Assembly (NCBI GenBank): GCA_009926615.1
Contig: RFOM01000018.1
Location: 1 to 58,256 of the forward strand
Source: Pseudomonadota bacterium
GTDB lineage: Bacteria > Bdellovibrionota_B > Oligoflexia > Silvanigrellales > Silvanigrellaceae
DNA: 58,256 bases
Direction: 5' to 3'
The position numbers were made by a program, and so were the translations under genes. The notes under the pieces are model-generated. The model was not told the origin of the DNA and did no database searches. It was given only the letters and a program-made list of their open reading frames with translations. Below are positions 7,396 through 16,477 of this stretch, one piece after another (within the stretch, counting starts at the first letter, position 1; each line of letters begins with the position of its first letter).

Positions 7396-9030
7396 GTGGT
7401 TGCTGGCGCAAGTACGCATTCTTCAGTTGAGTCGGGTTCACAAGTCAAACAAAAACGAAGGGTTTCACTCTACGGAGTGGGAATTGTCTCACCCGGTGCA
7501 GCGAACCTGCGCGAATTCCTCGCACTCGTACAGGAAGGCAAACCGGCGTTGACCCCAATTGCAGAGCTTCAGGGCGCGTTCCTCACTGGACAGCCGAAGT
7601 TCGACTTCGAAGTGTATCGTGACTGGATCGGTCAGCGTCACGCCCCCAACAAATTTTCGCAGCTTTCCGACAAAGGCCTCTCGCATGTCCGCATGGCTGT
7701 CGGAACCTCGATTGATGCATTGGAAAGTAACCCCGGCCTTGAGCAGACACTCAAGAAAATCGACCCGCGGGTTTACGTCTGCTACGGCAGCGGATTTGGC
7801 GATATTCAAGCCTATTTTACCGGACACGATGAGTACAAGACCGCAGAACAGGCATGGCATAAATTCTGGGCTCATCCCGAACGCTGCAAGTCTCTCGCTC
7901 AGCATATCAATGGAACACGGGCAGACGCCGAGGCTCCGGTTTCACCGACAACGTTTGAAATCGACTCACCCGAGCGCGCAGCTGCGTGGGAGGCATGGAA
8001 CTCATACTGGTGCAAAAAATCCGATGGCCTGCAGGAATACCTGCGCGAATTTAACGAAATGGAATCGATCACCATCGGCGCAGACGTTGCAAACGACAAA
8101 CTCAACGTCATTCGCGCCAAAGCGAAGGCCAAAAAGGCTCTGCAGGACAAGTGGAAGAATCCGCTTCCGCCTTGGGAAGCCGTCAATGCCAACATGCTCT
8201 GGAATTTGCCGAATGCTCCCGCAGCGCAGGTTTCCATGCTGCATGGAATTCACGGTGTTTCTTTTGCTTCAATCGGAGCCTGTGCAACGTTCGGTCTTAT
8301 CCTGCGGCAGGCTGTCGACGGAATCCGAAGCGGCGATTACGATGCCGCAATTGTCGGTACCACGGACCTTCCCCCTCCGCCCGAGCTGGTGGCAGGATTT
8401 AATGCTGCAAAAGTCCTTGCTGCGGGCTGTGATGTCGGTGTTCCGCTGTGCAACCTGCGCGGCACCCATGTTGCAGGCGGAGCATGTACTTGGATTCTCG
8501 CCGCAGACGATGTGATGGAAAAGCTCGGTCAAAAATCACTGGGAGTTGAAATCATGGGCGTCGGGCTCAGCTCGGATGCCGAACACATTATTACCCCTTC
8601 GATGGAAGGGCCAAAACTGTGCATCCGTGATGCGTTTACGCAAGCCGGCATTTCGCCCAAGGATGTTCACACGTGGGACATGCATGCCACCGGAACCCCG
8701 GGCGACTGGTCCGAATTCAAGCTTATTGACAATCTGCCTGCGTCAACAGTCATCACGGCCCGCAAAGGTATCTTCGGTCACGGCATGTCAACCTGCGGCG
8801 GCTGGGAGCTCACTGCGCAGCTGTTTTCGACACGTAAAAACGGCAAGTCATACACACTCACCGGCTCGGGGATATCATCCGACCGTGTGCATCCGAGTAT
8901 CAAAGATGTCGGACGCAATATTGCAACAGACAAGGCAGTGACACTCGACGCGCCAAACGGCCTCGTTTGCGGCAAACTCAGCATGGGGATTGGCGGGATC
9001 TCATCATGCGTACTGACGAAAATTCAATAA
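7396..9030 (+). CDS. Divergent beta-ketoacyl synthase
   Basis: A 544-residue thiolase-fold condensing enzyme. The catalytic triad is in place: Cys in IGACATFG, His in WDMHATGTPGD and His in KGIFGHGMSTCGG, matching the C-H-H layout of KAS I/II enzymes that do decarboxylative Claisen condensation on acyl carriers. It is about 130 residues longer than FabF. The extra length is mainly a polar, Trp- and Lys-rich insert before the active Cys (about residues 150-270). The start is GTG at 7396 with GGAGG 9 nt upstream. It is the first gene of an overlapping operon with a methyltransferase, glycosyltransferase and ABC exporter, which points to a specialised lipid or polyketide rather than housekeeping fatty acids. 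No acyl carrier protein is encoded beside it. A FabY-like role cannot be excluded. Confidence 0.8.
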   Translation: MVAGASTHSSVESGSQVKQKRRVSLYGVGIVSPGAANLREFLALVQEGKPALTPIAELQGAFLTGQPKFDFEVYRDWIGQRHAPNKFSQLSDKGLSHVRMAVGTSIDALESNPGLEQTLKKIDPRVYVCYGSGFGDIQAYFTGHDEYKTAEQAWHKFWAHPERCKSLAQHINGTRADAEAPVSPTTFEIDSPERAAAWEAWNSYWCKKSDGLQEYLREFNEMESITIGADVANDKLNVIRAKAKAKKALQDKWKNPLPPWEAVNANMLWNLPNAPAAQVSMLHGIHGVSFASIGACATFGLILRQAVDGIRSGDYDAAIVGTTDLPPPPELVAGFNAAKVLAAGCDVGVPLCNLRGTHVAGGACTWILAADDVMEKLGQKSLGVEIMGVGLSSDAEHIITPSMEGPKLCIRDAFTQAGISPKDVHTWDMHATGTPGDWSEFKLIDNLPASTVITARKGIFGHGMSTCGGWELTAQLFSTRKNGKSYTLTGSGISSDRVHPSIKDVGRNIATDKAVTLDAPNGLVCGKLSMGIGGISSCVLTKIQ

Positions 9031-10049
9031 AATCAGACGAAATTCCGGCGTCGGGCTTTTTGGACAGGATGCAATTCTTTTATGAATTGTTTCCCTATCC
9101 GAACCGTCCGATGTTTATGCGCCCCGATCCCGAAGGTTCGCTTGATGCGCATGCTGGATTTTCAAAAATGCTTGCCGAAAAAGGTTCTGCTCTGACTCCC
9201 TGTCAGATCGAAGACCTCAGGTTGCGGGACGTTCGTTTTGAATTTCCGCGAAACAAGAAAATTGCTTTGGTCGGTTGCGGAACCGACGAGCCGCTTCTTT
9301 TCAGAATGTTGCATCCCCAAAATCCGATTCTAGCGGTCGATCTCAGTCTCAAGTCGCTCAAACGTGCACGGCGCAAAATATACTGGCACAGGCTGCGTCC
9401 GGTTACGCTGATTCAGGGAGATGCGACACTGGCGCTGCGTGAACATGCGCCGTTTTCGCATATTCAATGTTTCGGCGTTCTTCATCATCAGCCGGATCCG
9501 AAATCGATGATTTCTGCCATGGCCCAGTCCCTCGAACGCAACGGGACGCTTCGGCTGATGATTTATTCACGCACAGGCCGCAGGCTTGAACGCGGAATTC
9601 AAAGAAAGTTCACGGGTCTGTGGAATCCCGCCGCAAAAGACTCCCAGTCGGCGGAAGGGTCTGCTTTCACCCCCGCATCGGGCTGGAAACTTTTTCTCGC
9701 AAGCGCGAAACTTCTTTGCTGGAGGCTTGCACTGCCCTTAATTTCTCCGAAAGCGGGGGCTATGCGCTTTCGCTATATCGGACTTTCAAGAGCACGGCTG
9801 GCCGACGCTTTTCTGCATCCCTCCGATCACCCGCTTGACCTTAAGGACGTTTTAAACTGGAGCAAAAGCGCAGGTCTTGAGCTTGTTGCGCATGACTCCA
9901 AAAGCTATGAACTCGGCCCGCTGAACTCGCACTCGGACACATCAAACTCACTTGAAACTCTTGTCAGCGAGGAAGATCGTGGCAATATCTCGTCCAATAT
10001 TGTTCTTGTCTTCAAGAAAGTTGGCGCAGAATCATGGATTACCAGATAG
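9006..10049 (+). CDS. SAM-dependent methyltransferase
   Basis: A 347-residue class I methyltransferase. The SAM-binding motif I is IALVGCGTDEP, followed by an acidic residue in ILAVDLS, and the post-motif is CFGVLHHQPDP, common in UbiE/Methyltransf_11-type enzymes. About 60 residues precede the Rossmann fold, and a roughly 140-residue C-terminal extension follows. I choose ATG at 9006, which overlaps the synthase stop by 25 bp; a start 13 codons earlier is possible but has a poor ribosome site. Translational overlap with both neighbours indicates that it acts on the product of the adjacent synthase or on its glycosylated form. The substrate is unknown. Confidence 0.8.
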   Translation: MRTDENSIKSDEIPASGFLDRMQFFYELFPYPNRPMFMRPDPEGSLDAHAGFSKMLAEKGSALTPCQIEDLRLRDVRFEFPRNKKIALVGCGTDEPLLFRMLHPQNPILAVDLSLKSLKRARRKIYWHRLRPVTLIQGDATLALREHAPFSHIQCFGVLHHQPDPKSMISAMAQSLERNGTLRLMIYSRTGRRLERGIQRKFTGLWNPAAKDSQSAEGSAFTPASGWKLFLASAKLLCWRLALPLISPKAGAMRFRYIGLSRARLADAFLHPSDHPLDLKDVLNWSKSAGLELVAHDSKSYELGPLNSHSDTSNSLETLVSEEDRGNISSNIVLVFKKVGAESWITR

Positions 10050-11254
10050 TACTCAACTCAAATCCGTGGTTTTCGGCAGTCACTGATTACAGCCTGCAGC
10101 TCGCCAAATATGTTTCCCAGAAACAAACCAGCAAAGTGATTTATTGCGCACCGGCCGGCAGCATTGCTTTGCGCAAGGCCTCACAAAGTGACCTTTCGAC
10201 GAATGCCGTGCCTCTTTTTCCATTTTCAGTCGCACGATTTTTGGTGACGTGGCATGCCGTCGGCGAGCTCGTAAAATCGCACAAACCTTCTGTTGTCTGG
10301 GTTTTTGAGGGTCGCGAACACACCCTTTGTGCGCTTCACCGTTTGTTCAACAAAAAGCTCTGGCAATCGACCCGTCTTGTCCGCGTGCGCGGTCAGGCCA
10401 ACCCCGTCAGAGCCACTGCACTCAACAAGTGGGTCTACCGCAGCGGAGTCTCGGGAGTGGCATTCGTTGCGGATGTTGTCGAACAACGAACACCGTTTGC
10501 GGTTCCCGACAAGATGAAACTGGTTCATCTCTACTGCACGGCCCAGCTGAAACAGCCCGTTATTGAGCTTTCCGCGCCTGCACAAATGATGATTGTTTCG
10601 CGAAAATTCTCACTCGATTTCACTCAACCGACTTTGACTGTTGTCGGCCGGTACGATCCCGTCAAAGGTCATCAGCAAACCATCGAAGCGCTGGCAGCAG
10701 CCGATTTCAAAAACTGGCTTCGGCAAAATCAGTGGATGCAAGTCGTTTTCATCGGCGAATCTCAAAATGTCTCTGCCATTTCTCTTTACGAACTGGCCTG
10801 CCGGACGTTCGCCGTAAAAGGCATTGAGCTGAGCGAATCGCGCCGGCTCGTCGAAGTTCCCGAAAAACGCATTCGTCTTTTAATTATCGATGAAAGAGTG
10901 CGCGACGTAGCCGTATGGATGCGGCAGTCAAGCTTCGGACTCATTCCCAGTTTGGGGAGCGAAGTCATTTGCAGAGTGGCCGTCGAATTCCTGCAGCAGG
11001 GAACCCCGCTGGTCAGCAGCAATGCCGGAGCGCTGTCTGAAGTTCTGCCCGCAAGCTGTGCATTGCTCTATGAAAACGGCCCTGCCGCGAACTTGGCAGG
11101 CGCACTCGAAAAGGCACTGATTCTCTGCAATCAACCGGATGTTCTTCCCGTCATGCGTCAAAATGCATTAGCACACGGTAAAAGGTTTGGCCCCGAAGGC
11201 TGGAACGGGTTAATTTCGTGGGCACGTGCTTTACCTCCGTTTGAGCAAGACTGA
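10034..11254 (+). CDS. GT4-family glycosyltransferase
   Basis: A 406-residue GT-B glycosyltransferase. The C-terminal nucleotide-sugar domain shows VVGRYDPVKGHQQTIEAL and the E-x7-E element in SEVICRVAVEFLQQGTPLVSS, followed by NAGALSEVL, all hallmarks of GT4 retaining enzymes. The N-terminal acceptor domain begins MDYQIVLNSNPWFSAVTDYS, which resembles the glycine-rich loop region of the family. It starts 16 bp inside the methyltransferase gene. In the operon it probably glycosylates the product of the synthase and methyltransferase before export. Donor and acceptor sugars cannot be read from the sequence. Confidence 0.8.
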   Translation: MDYQIVLNSNPWFSAVTDYSLQLAKYVSQKQTSKVIYCAPAGSIALRKASQSDLSTNAVPLFPFSVARFLVTWHAVGELVKSHKPSVVWVFEGREHTLCALHRLFNKKLWQSTRLVRVRGQANPVRATALNKWVYRSGVSGVAFVADVVEQRTPFAVPDKMKLVHLYCTAQLKQPVIELSAPAQMMIVSRKFSLDFTQPTLTVVGRYDPVKGHQQTIEALAAADFKNWLRQNQWMQVVFIGESQNVSAISLYELACRTFAVKGIELSESRRLVEVPEKRIRLLIIDERVRDVAVWMRQSSFGLIPSLGSEVICRVAVEFLQQGTPLVSSNAGALSEVLPASCALLYENGPAANLAGALEKALILCNQPDVLPVMRQNALAHGKRFGPEGWNGLISWARALPPFEQD

Positions 11255-11264
11255 AGGTTTCAAA

Positions 11265-14200
11265 ATGTCTTTGCAGCAAGAAGAAAACAGCCCATGGTAC
11301 AGGCATGTCTTTTTCCACTGGGTCGGACCGCTCATTGCTACAGGAAAGAAGCAGCACGTATCTGATGAACATCTTCTGAAACTCAATTCCACAGAAGACT
11401 CCTCACGGTGCGGGCAGGACTTTGCCGATATGTTCAGTGCCGTTCGTTCGTCGGGCCGACGTCCGGTGATTCGGACTCTCTGGAAAATTCACCGTAAAAC
11501 TTTTTTCGGAATCAGCGTTCTGGCGCTGATTAACCTGATTTGCGTCACAACCAACCCGCTCATTATTCGGGAACTTCTGAAAATTCTGAAAGCCCCCTCG
11601 CCTGTCGGCACTGCCGGCTGGCTGCTGGCCGGCGCGCTGATGATAACGGCTTTGGTTGCAAACCTGAGTATTCACCACGTGTATCACTCGGCACTTAAAT
11701 TGGGGATGCGCATCAGAGCGGGACTGGTGGTTGCCATTTACAAAAAGGCTCTTTGTCTGAGCCACAGTTCGCGGGCGCAGTCGAGTACGGGAGAAATTGT
11801 AAATTTGATGGCCAACGATGCGGCCCGCGTTTACAACGTTGCAAGCATGATGCATTCGGCATGGATGTTGCCGGCTCAGGCTTTGGTGGTGATCTGCGCG
11901 CTGTTTTACATCATGGGTCCCTCAACTTTTGCCGGCTTGGCTGTCATGCTTGTCATGCTCTACTTTTCTTCGCGCAGAGCAAAAAAAATGATGGGCGGAC
12001 GGCGCCGTCTTATGGAACACAGCGACCGGCGTGTCAGCCTGATGAACGAAATTCTCAACGGCATCAGGGTTATTAAATTTTATGCTTGGGAAAAAAGTTT
12101 TCTCGGACGGATCGACGGATTCCGGAGTCAGGAATTAAAAGAGCTTCACGGACTTGCGCGTGAATCTGCGCTGGTCAACATTCTTTTTCTCAGCACACCG
12201 GTATTCGTAGGATTGGCAACATTCTCTGCCAGACTGCTGAGCGGAGAAAATCTGAACGTTGAAGATGTTTTCAGCGCTCTGGCATTCTTCGGAATTCTGC
12301 GACCGGTCATGGCGCAGCTTCCCATGACAGTTTCCGGCTACATCGATGCCAACATCGCAACACAAAGAATTGAATCGTTTCTCGGGCGGGACGAGCTGCC
12401 TGCGTTGCACAGTGACCCGACACTCGGCAAAGGCGACATCAGGATCAAGTCCGGAATCGCAGGCTGGAGCAAAGGAATTGCTACTTTGACCCTTCCCGAA
12501 CTCAATATCCGGAGAGGTGAACTTATTGTTGTCCTTGGTCCTGTCGGCGGCGGAAAAACAAGCTTCATCCATTTTCTTATGGGCGAACTTGAGAATTCGG
12601 AATTGCTCGTCCGTTCGGCCGGAAGGCATGCATTTGTGTCACAGTTGCCATGGATATTGAATGACACTGTCAGGCAGAATATCCTTTTTGGCCACACCGA
12701 AAATGAATACCTCTATACAAACGCAATTGCCGCCTGCGCCCTTGAGGACGACCTGTCCCAGTTGGCTCAGAGCGATGAAACTGAAATCGGCGAGCGCGGA
12801 GTTAACCTGTCCGGAGGACAAAAACATCGGATTTCTCTTGCACGCGCGGTGTTTTCCGATGCCGATATCTATTTGCTCGACAGTCCTCTGAGCGCGGTTG
12901 ACAGCAAAGTCGGAAAATTTATTTTCAAAAATTGTCTGCGCGGTCTGCTTGCCGGCAAAACCAGAATTCTTGTCACGCACAACACGGAACATGCTGCGAA
13001 AGCCGATCGCGTACTTTGGGTTCAGGACGGTGTTGTCCGTGAGCTTTCAAAACTCGAAATCAATGCACTCAGAGAAAAGGATGCACATGCCCTTCAGGGC
13101 TCGGAACTGAATATCGCGGGCTTGGAAGGGTTTGCGGAAACCGAGACAGACTCATCATCCGTTGCAGAAGCCGAACTCCGTCCGAATGATTCCGCGACGG
13201 CAATTCCGTCCGAAACCCGTCCGCCGATCTTTCAGCCAATGACAGCCATACCGTCGCACTCCTCTGCGAGACTGATGAACCCCAATGCGGGAAGGCTGGT
13301 TGTCGATGAAGAACGCCAGACAGGGGCAGTCGAAAAAGCCCTCTATTCGAAATACTTTGCGGAGGTGGCTCCGCGACAGGTTGCCTTGCTGCTGGCAACG
13401 CTTTTTGTTCTGCGCGAAGTCTTCAGTGCGGGGTCGGATTCATGGCTTGCATGGTGGACGTCACACAAGAATTGGACTGTTGAAATTTTTCTTGCCGGTC
13501 TTGCAGTTCTTGGGCTTGGTTCTGCGCTGACAACCTTTCTGCGAGCGCAAATGACGGCGCGCGGCGGTGTCAGGGCGGCGGCAATTTTTCACGAACGGCT
13601 GCTCAATGGCGTGCTTAAAGCACCGATGGGATTTTTTGAAAGTACGCCGAGCGGGAGAATTTTGAACCGGTTCGGCAAAGACACAGAAGCAATTGACCAG
13701 CATATTCCAAGCACACTGATGGAGGCACTCGGATGTTTATTCACCATCGGAGCAACTCTTATTGTGATCACACTTGCAACTCCGGTTGCCCTGTTTGCTC
13801 TAGTGCCGCTTGCATTCATCTATTTTAAAATCCAAAAAGATTTTCGGACGACCTCGCGGGAAGTCAAAAGACTTGAATCCATATCGCGCTCGCCTGTGTA
13901 TGCTCACTTCTCGGAATCTCTTTCCGGAATCAGTGTCATTCGGGCTTTTAACCGCGGGCCGGTTTTTGTGAACGAAAGTATCCGGCGATTCGACGGTAAT
14001 CAGCGTGCCTTTTACACAATGATTTCCCTCAACCGCTGGCTCGGAACCCGCCTTGAATTCATCGGGGCAGTGCTGGTCGGCTGCGCTGCCAGTTCAGCCC
14101 TCCTGCTGCACGGCCAAATGACAACCGCATTTGCGGGTGTGTCACTGACGTATGCACTGCTTGTCACTGGTGCACTCAACTGGGCGGTGCGCATGGTCAG

Positions 14201-15047
14201 TGAACTTGAGAGCAGCATGAACGCCATCGAAAGAGTGACTCATTATTCACAAACGCAGGGTGAAAAATGGGAGGGAATTGAACCTCAGGCACAATGGCCG
14301 CAGTCGGGTCAAATCGAATTCCGTCAGCTGACTTTACGCTACCGCAAAGAATTGCCGCCGGTGTTGGATCGCTTGTCACTCGCCATCGGAACCGGAGAAA
14401 AAATCGGAATCGTCGGGCGCACCGGTGCAGGCAAGAGCACGTTGATTCAAACACTCTTCAGAATTGTGGAACCGCCGGCCGGATCGGTATTCATCGACGG
14501 TGTCGACATTACCTCACTGCCGCTCACCCTGCTTCGCAACAATATCGCGATCATCCCGCAGGACCCGATTCTTTTTTCGGGGACATTCCGTGAGAACATC
14601 GATCCTTTTTGCCAGTTTACCGATGAGCAGGTCACCGACGCTCTGCGCCGCGCTCATCTTTCCGCACTCGTCGCAAGACTCTCCCACGGCCTGACGACTT
14701 CTGTGCTCGAAGGCGGCAGCAACCTCAGCGTCGGACAAAGACAACAAATTTGTCTTGCCAGAGCCTTGCTGCGCGACACAAAAATTCTTCTGCTCGATGA
14801 AGCTACGGCAAACGTCGACAATCAAACTGACGCCCTGATTCAGCAAACGATTCAAAACGAGTTCAAATCCTGCACCATCATTACGATTGCCCACAGACTC
14901 CATACAGTGATGAACTCAGACCGGATTGTGGTCATGCAAAGCGGCAGGATTGTTGAGTGCGCCCCCCCGCAGATCTTGATTGCCGACAAGAACGGAGTTT
15001 TCAGCGGTTATTGGAGTGATTCTTTACTTGAGGTCCCCGCCCGCTGA
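11265..15047 (+). CDS. MRP/ABCC-type full-length ABC exporter
   Basis: A 1260-residue protein with the order TMD1-NBD1-TMD2-NBD2, all in one chain. NBD1 has Walker A GPVGGGKTS (about residue 424), signature LSGGQ and Walker B YLLDSPLSAVD, with Asp where the catalytic Glu normally sits. NBD2 has GRTGAGKST (about 1050), LSVGQRQ and LLLDEATANVD. This asymmetric pair is the ABCC/MRP pattern best known in eukaryotes, with one degenerate site. There is no TMD0, as in short MRPs. ATG 11265 has a GAAGG site; an earlier ATG 39 nt upstream overlaps the glycosyltransferase. It likely exports the operon's lipid-like or conjugated product. Confidence 0.9.
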   Translation: MSLQQEENSPWYRHVFFHWVGPLIATGKKQHVSDEHLLKLNSTEDSSRCGQDFADMFSAVRSSGRRPVIRTLWKIHRKTFFGISVLALINLICVTTNPLIIRELLKILKAPSPVGTAGWLLAGALMITALVANLSIHHVYHSALKLGMRIRAGLVVAIYKKALCLSHSSRAQSSTGEIVNLMANDAARVYNVASMMHSAWMLPAQALVVICALFYIMGPSTFAGLAVMLVMLYFSSRRAKKMMGGRRRLMEHSDRRVSLMNEILNGIRVIKFYAWEKSFLGRIDGFRSQELKELHGLARESALVNILFLSTPVFVGLATFSARLLSGENLNVEDVFSALAFFGILRPVMAQLPMTVSGYIDANIATQRIESFLGRDELPALHSDPTLGKGDIRIKSGIAGWSKGIATLTLPELNIRRGELIVVLGPVGGGKTSFIHFLMGELENSELLVRSAGRHAFVSQLPWILNDTVRQNILFGHTENEYLYTNAIAACALEDDLSQLAQSDETEIGERGVNLSGGQKHRISLARAVFSDADIYLLDSPLSAVDSKVGKFIFKNCLRGLLAGKTRILVTHNTEHAAKADRVLWVQDGVVRELSKLEINALREKDAHALQGSELNIAGLEGFAETETDSSSVAEAELRPNDSATAIPSETRPPIFQPMTAIPSHSSARLMNPNAGRLVVDEERQTGAVEKALYSKYFAEVAPRQVALLLATLFVLREVFSAGSDSWLAWWTSHKNWTVEIFLAGLAVLGLGSALTTFLRAQMTARGGVRAAAIFHERLLNGVLKAPMGFFESTPSGRILNRFGKDTEAIDQHIPSTLMEALGCLFTIGATLIVITLATPVALFALVPLAFIYFKIQKDFRTTSREVKRLESISRSPVYAHFSESLSGISVIRAFNRGPVFVNESIRRFDGNQRAFYTMISLNRWLGTRLEFIGAVLVGCAASSALLLHGQMTTAFAGVSLTYALLVTGALNWAVRMVSELESSMNAIERVTHYSQTQGEKWEGIEPQAQWPQSGQIEFRQLTLRYRKELPPVLDRLSLAIGTGEKIGIVGRTGAGKSTLIQTLFRIVEPPAGSVFIDGVDITSLPLTLLRNNIAIIPQDPILFSGTFRENIDPFCQFTDEQVTDALRRAHLSALVARLSHGLTTSVLEGGSNLSVGQRQQICLARALLRDTKILLLDEATANVDNQTDALIQQTIQNEFKSCTIITIAHRLHTVMNSDRIVVMQSGRIVECAPPQILIADKNGVFSGYWSDSLLEVPAR

Positions 15048-15098
15048 GATTATGGTTGCAGCTGCTCGGGGTATAGCACCCCATGAAAGGCTGTAATC

Positions 15099-15584
15099 AT
15101 GACAGAAATCACCTCGGACAAGACCACCCAACAGTCACGCAGGCACAAAGGCTGGCTCGTTCTCGGACTCATAGCTGTTGTTTCAATATTTATGTCGGTT
15201 CTGACATCGTTCACTTACAGGCAGACGGAAGTTCACTTGGTCGAAACCTACAGCCGCTTCAGTGAACTCGGAAAGTCGTCTTCTGCCGAGAACTGCATCA
15301 ATTCAATTATAGCGTGGCTGCCCCGCTGTGACGGCATGAAGGCGCTGTGCGAGGGAGCCGTACCTCGGGTCATGGATAGTTGTCTGACCGGCCAAAACAG
15401 GGCTCAGGAATGCGCAGCGCTTGCAAATCGCCCTGCTGATGCGCATTTCGGGTTTAAAGAGTGTGCGGCACGGAGTTTGAGCAAGAGCCTAAATAAGGTT
15501 TGCGGAAATTCTTACAAGGCACTAGACCTTCACTGCAGATCGATTGGATACCTCCCCGTATCAATAGAGAAGTACACAAGATGA
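15099..15584 (+). CDS. Single-pass membrane protein with periplasmic Cys-rich domain
   Basis: A 161-residue protein of unrecognised family. Residues about 18-40 form one membrane helix and the rest is predicted periplasmic. Nine Cys residues are spread through the distal domain (NCINS, PRCDGMKALC, DSCL, QECAAL, KECAA, KVCG, LHCRS), suggesting disulfides or metal binding. Its TGA stop overlaps the ATG of ctaB (ATGA), so it is translationally coupled to haem O synthesis and may take part in oxidase assembly, though this is position-based inference. A perfect 5-bp stem (GGGGT/ACCCC, 15068-15082) lies just upstream without a T-run. Confidence 0.7.
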   Translation: MTEITSDKTTQQSRRHKGWLVLGLIAVVSIFMSVLTSFTYRQTEVHLVETYSRFSELGKSSSAENCINSIIAWLPRCDGMKALCEGAVPRVMDSCLTGQNRAQECAALANRPADAHFGFKECAARSLSKSLNKVCGNSYKALDLHCRSIGYLPVSIEKYTR

Positions 15585-16477
15585 GTGTAACGCAGGACTT
15601 CGCCTACAAACAACCCGCACAAGCGTGGCGCGATTACGTCCAGCTGACCAAACCCCGCATCACTTTGTTTTGCCTGTTGATGATGCTCGGCGGAGCTGCA
15701 ATGGCTCCGGAAAGCCTTAAGGCAGGGCTCATATTTTTCGCCCTGACAGGCACCGCGTTTTCAGTGGCCTCTGCAAATGCCCTCAACATGTACATCGAAC
15801 GCGAATCCGACAAACTCATGAAAAGAACGGCCGCACGGCCGCTTCCGACGGGCAGGATCGGCGCACAGGCGGCGCTGGTGTTCGCGCTCATCCTTGGTGT
15901 TGCTTCGGTTGTCATTCTCGGAATTCAGGTCAACTGGACAACGTCATTCCTCAGCCTCTTCGCGCTTCTTAGTTATGTGCTCGTTTACACGCCCATGAAG
16001 CGTATTACGCCGCATGCTTTGCTGATTGGCGCAGTCCCCGGCGCGATGCCGCCTTTACTTGGATGGACTGCCGTCACCGGACAAATCACAGCCCCCGGCA
16101 TTGTCCTCTTTGCAATCCTGCTGATTTGGCAAATCCCGCATTTTATCGCTATTTCTGTCAATCATGAGTCCGATTACCGAAATGCCGGAATCAAGACGTG
16201 GCCGGCCGACCGCGGACACAAACCTGCAATACAGCAGGCCTTGATCTATTCGGTTCTGCTCATTCCAGTCAGTCTGATGCTGATTCCCCTCGGCATAGGC
16301 GGCGCACTTTACGGTGTAACTTCGGTTGCGCTGGGACTGTGGATGGTTGTGCTCAGCGTTCGCGGGTTCAATCCTGACAAACATCCGAAATGGGCAAAAC
16401 AGTTGTTTATTGCTTCGCTGGTCTACCTTCCGGTACTCACGGCAGTGCTTGCCGCGGACCTCCTGCTGTTCAAATGA
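15581..16477 (+). CDS. ctaB: Protohaem IX farnesyltransferase (haem O synthase)
   Basis: A 298-residue UbiA-family prenyltransferase with about nine membrane helices that adds a farnesyl group to haem B to make haem O, the precursor of haem A for the caa3 oxidase encoded downstream. Diagnostic features are LTKPRITLFCLLMM at the start, the first Asp-rich-type motif NMYIERESDKLMKRTAARPLP, YTPMKRITPHALLIGAVPGAMPP, and HESDYRNAGIKTWP. The ATG at 15581 overlaps the stop of the previous gene as ATGA. No ctaA (haem A synthase) is visible in this window, so it must lie elsewhere, or haem O is used. Confidence 0.95.
   Translation: MSVTQDFAYKQPAQAWRDYVQLTKPRITLFCLLMMLGGAAMAPESLKAGLIFFALTGTAFSVASANALNMYIERESDKLMKRTAARPLPTGRIGAQAALVFALILGVASVVILGIQVNWTTSFLSLFALLSYVLVYTPMKRITPHALLIGAVPGAMPPLLGWTAVTGQITAPGIVLFAILLIWQIPHFIAISVNHESDYRNAGIKTWPADRGHKPAIQQALIYSVLLIPVSLMLIPLGIGGALYGVTSVALGLWMVVLSVRGFNPDKHPKWAKQLFIASLVYLPVLTAVLAADLLLFK

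Noticed and set aside
7559..8515. Frame-shifted 318-codon open frame within the beta-ketoacyl synthase
   Set aside because: It is an out-of-frame shadow; the translation is Arg/Ser/Pro-rich with no domain, while the other frame has a full catalytic triad.
15068..15082. GGGGT/ACCCC hairpin before the 161-residue membrane protein
   Set aside because: Only 5 bp long with no T-run and no conserved partner; too weak for a terminator call.
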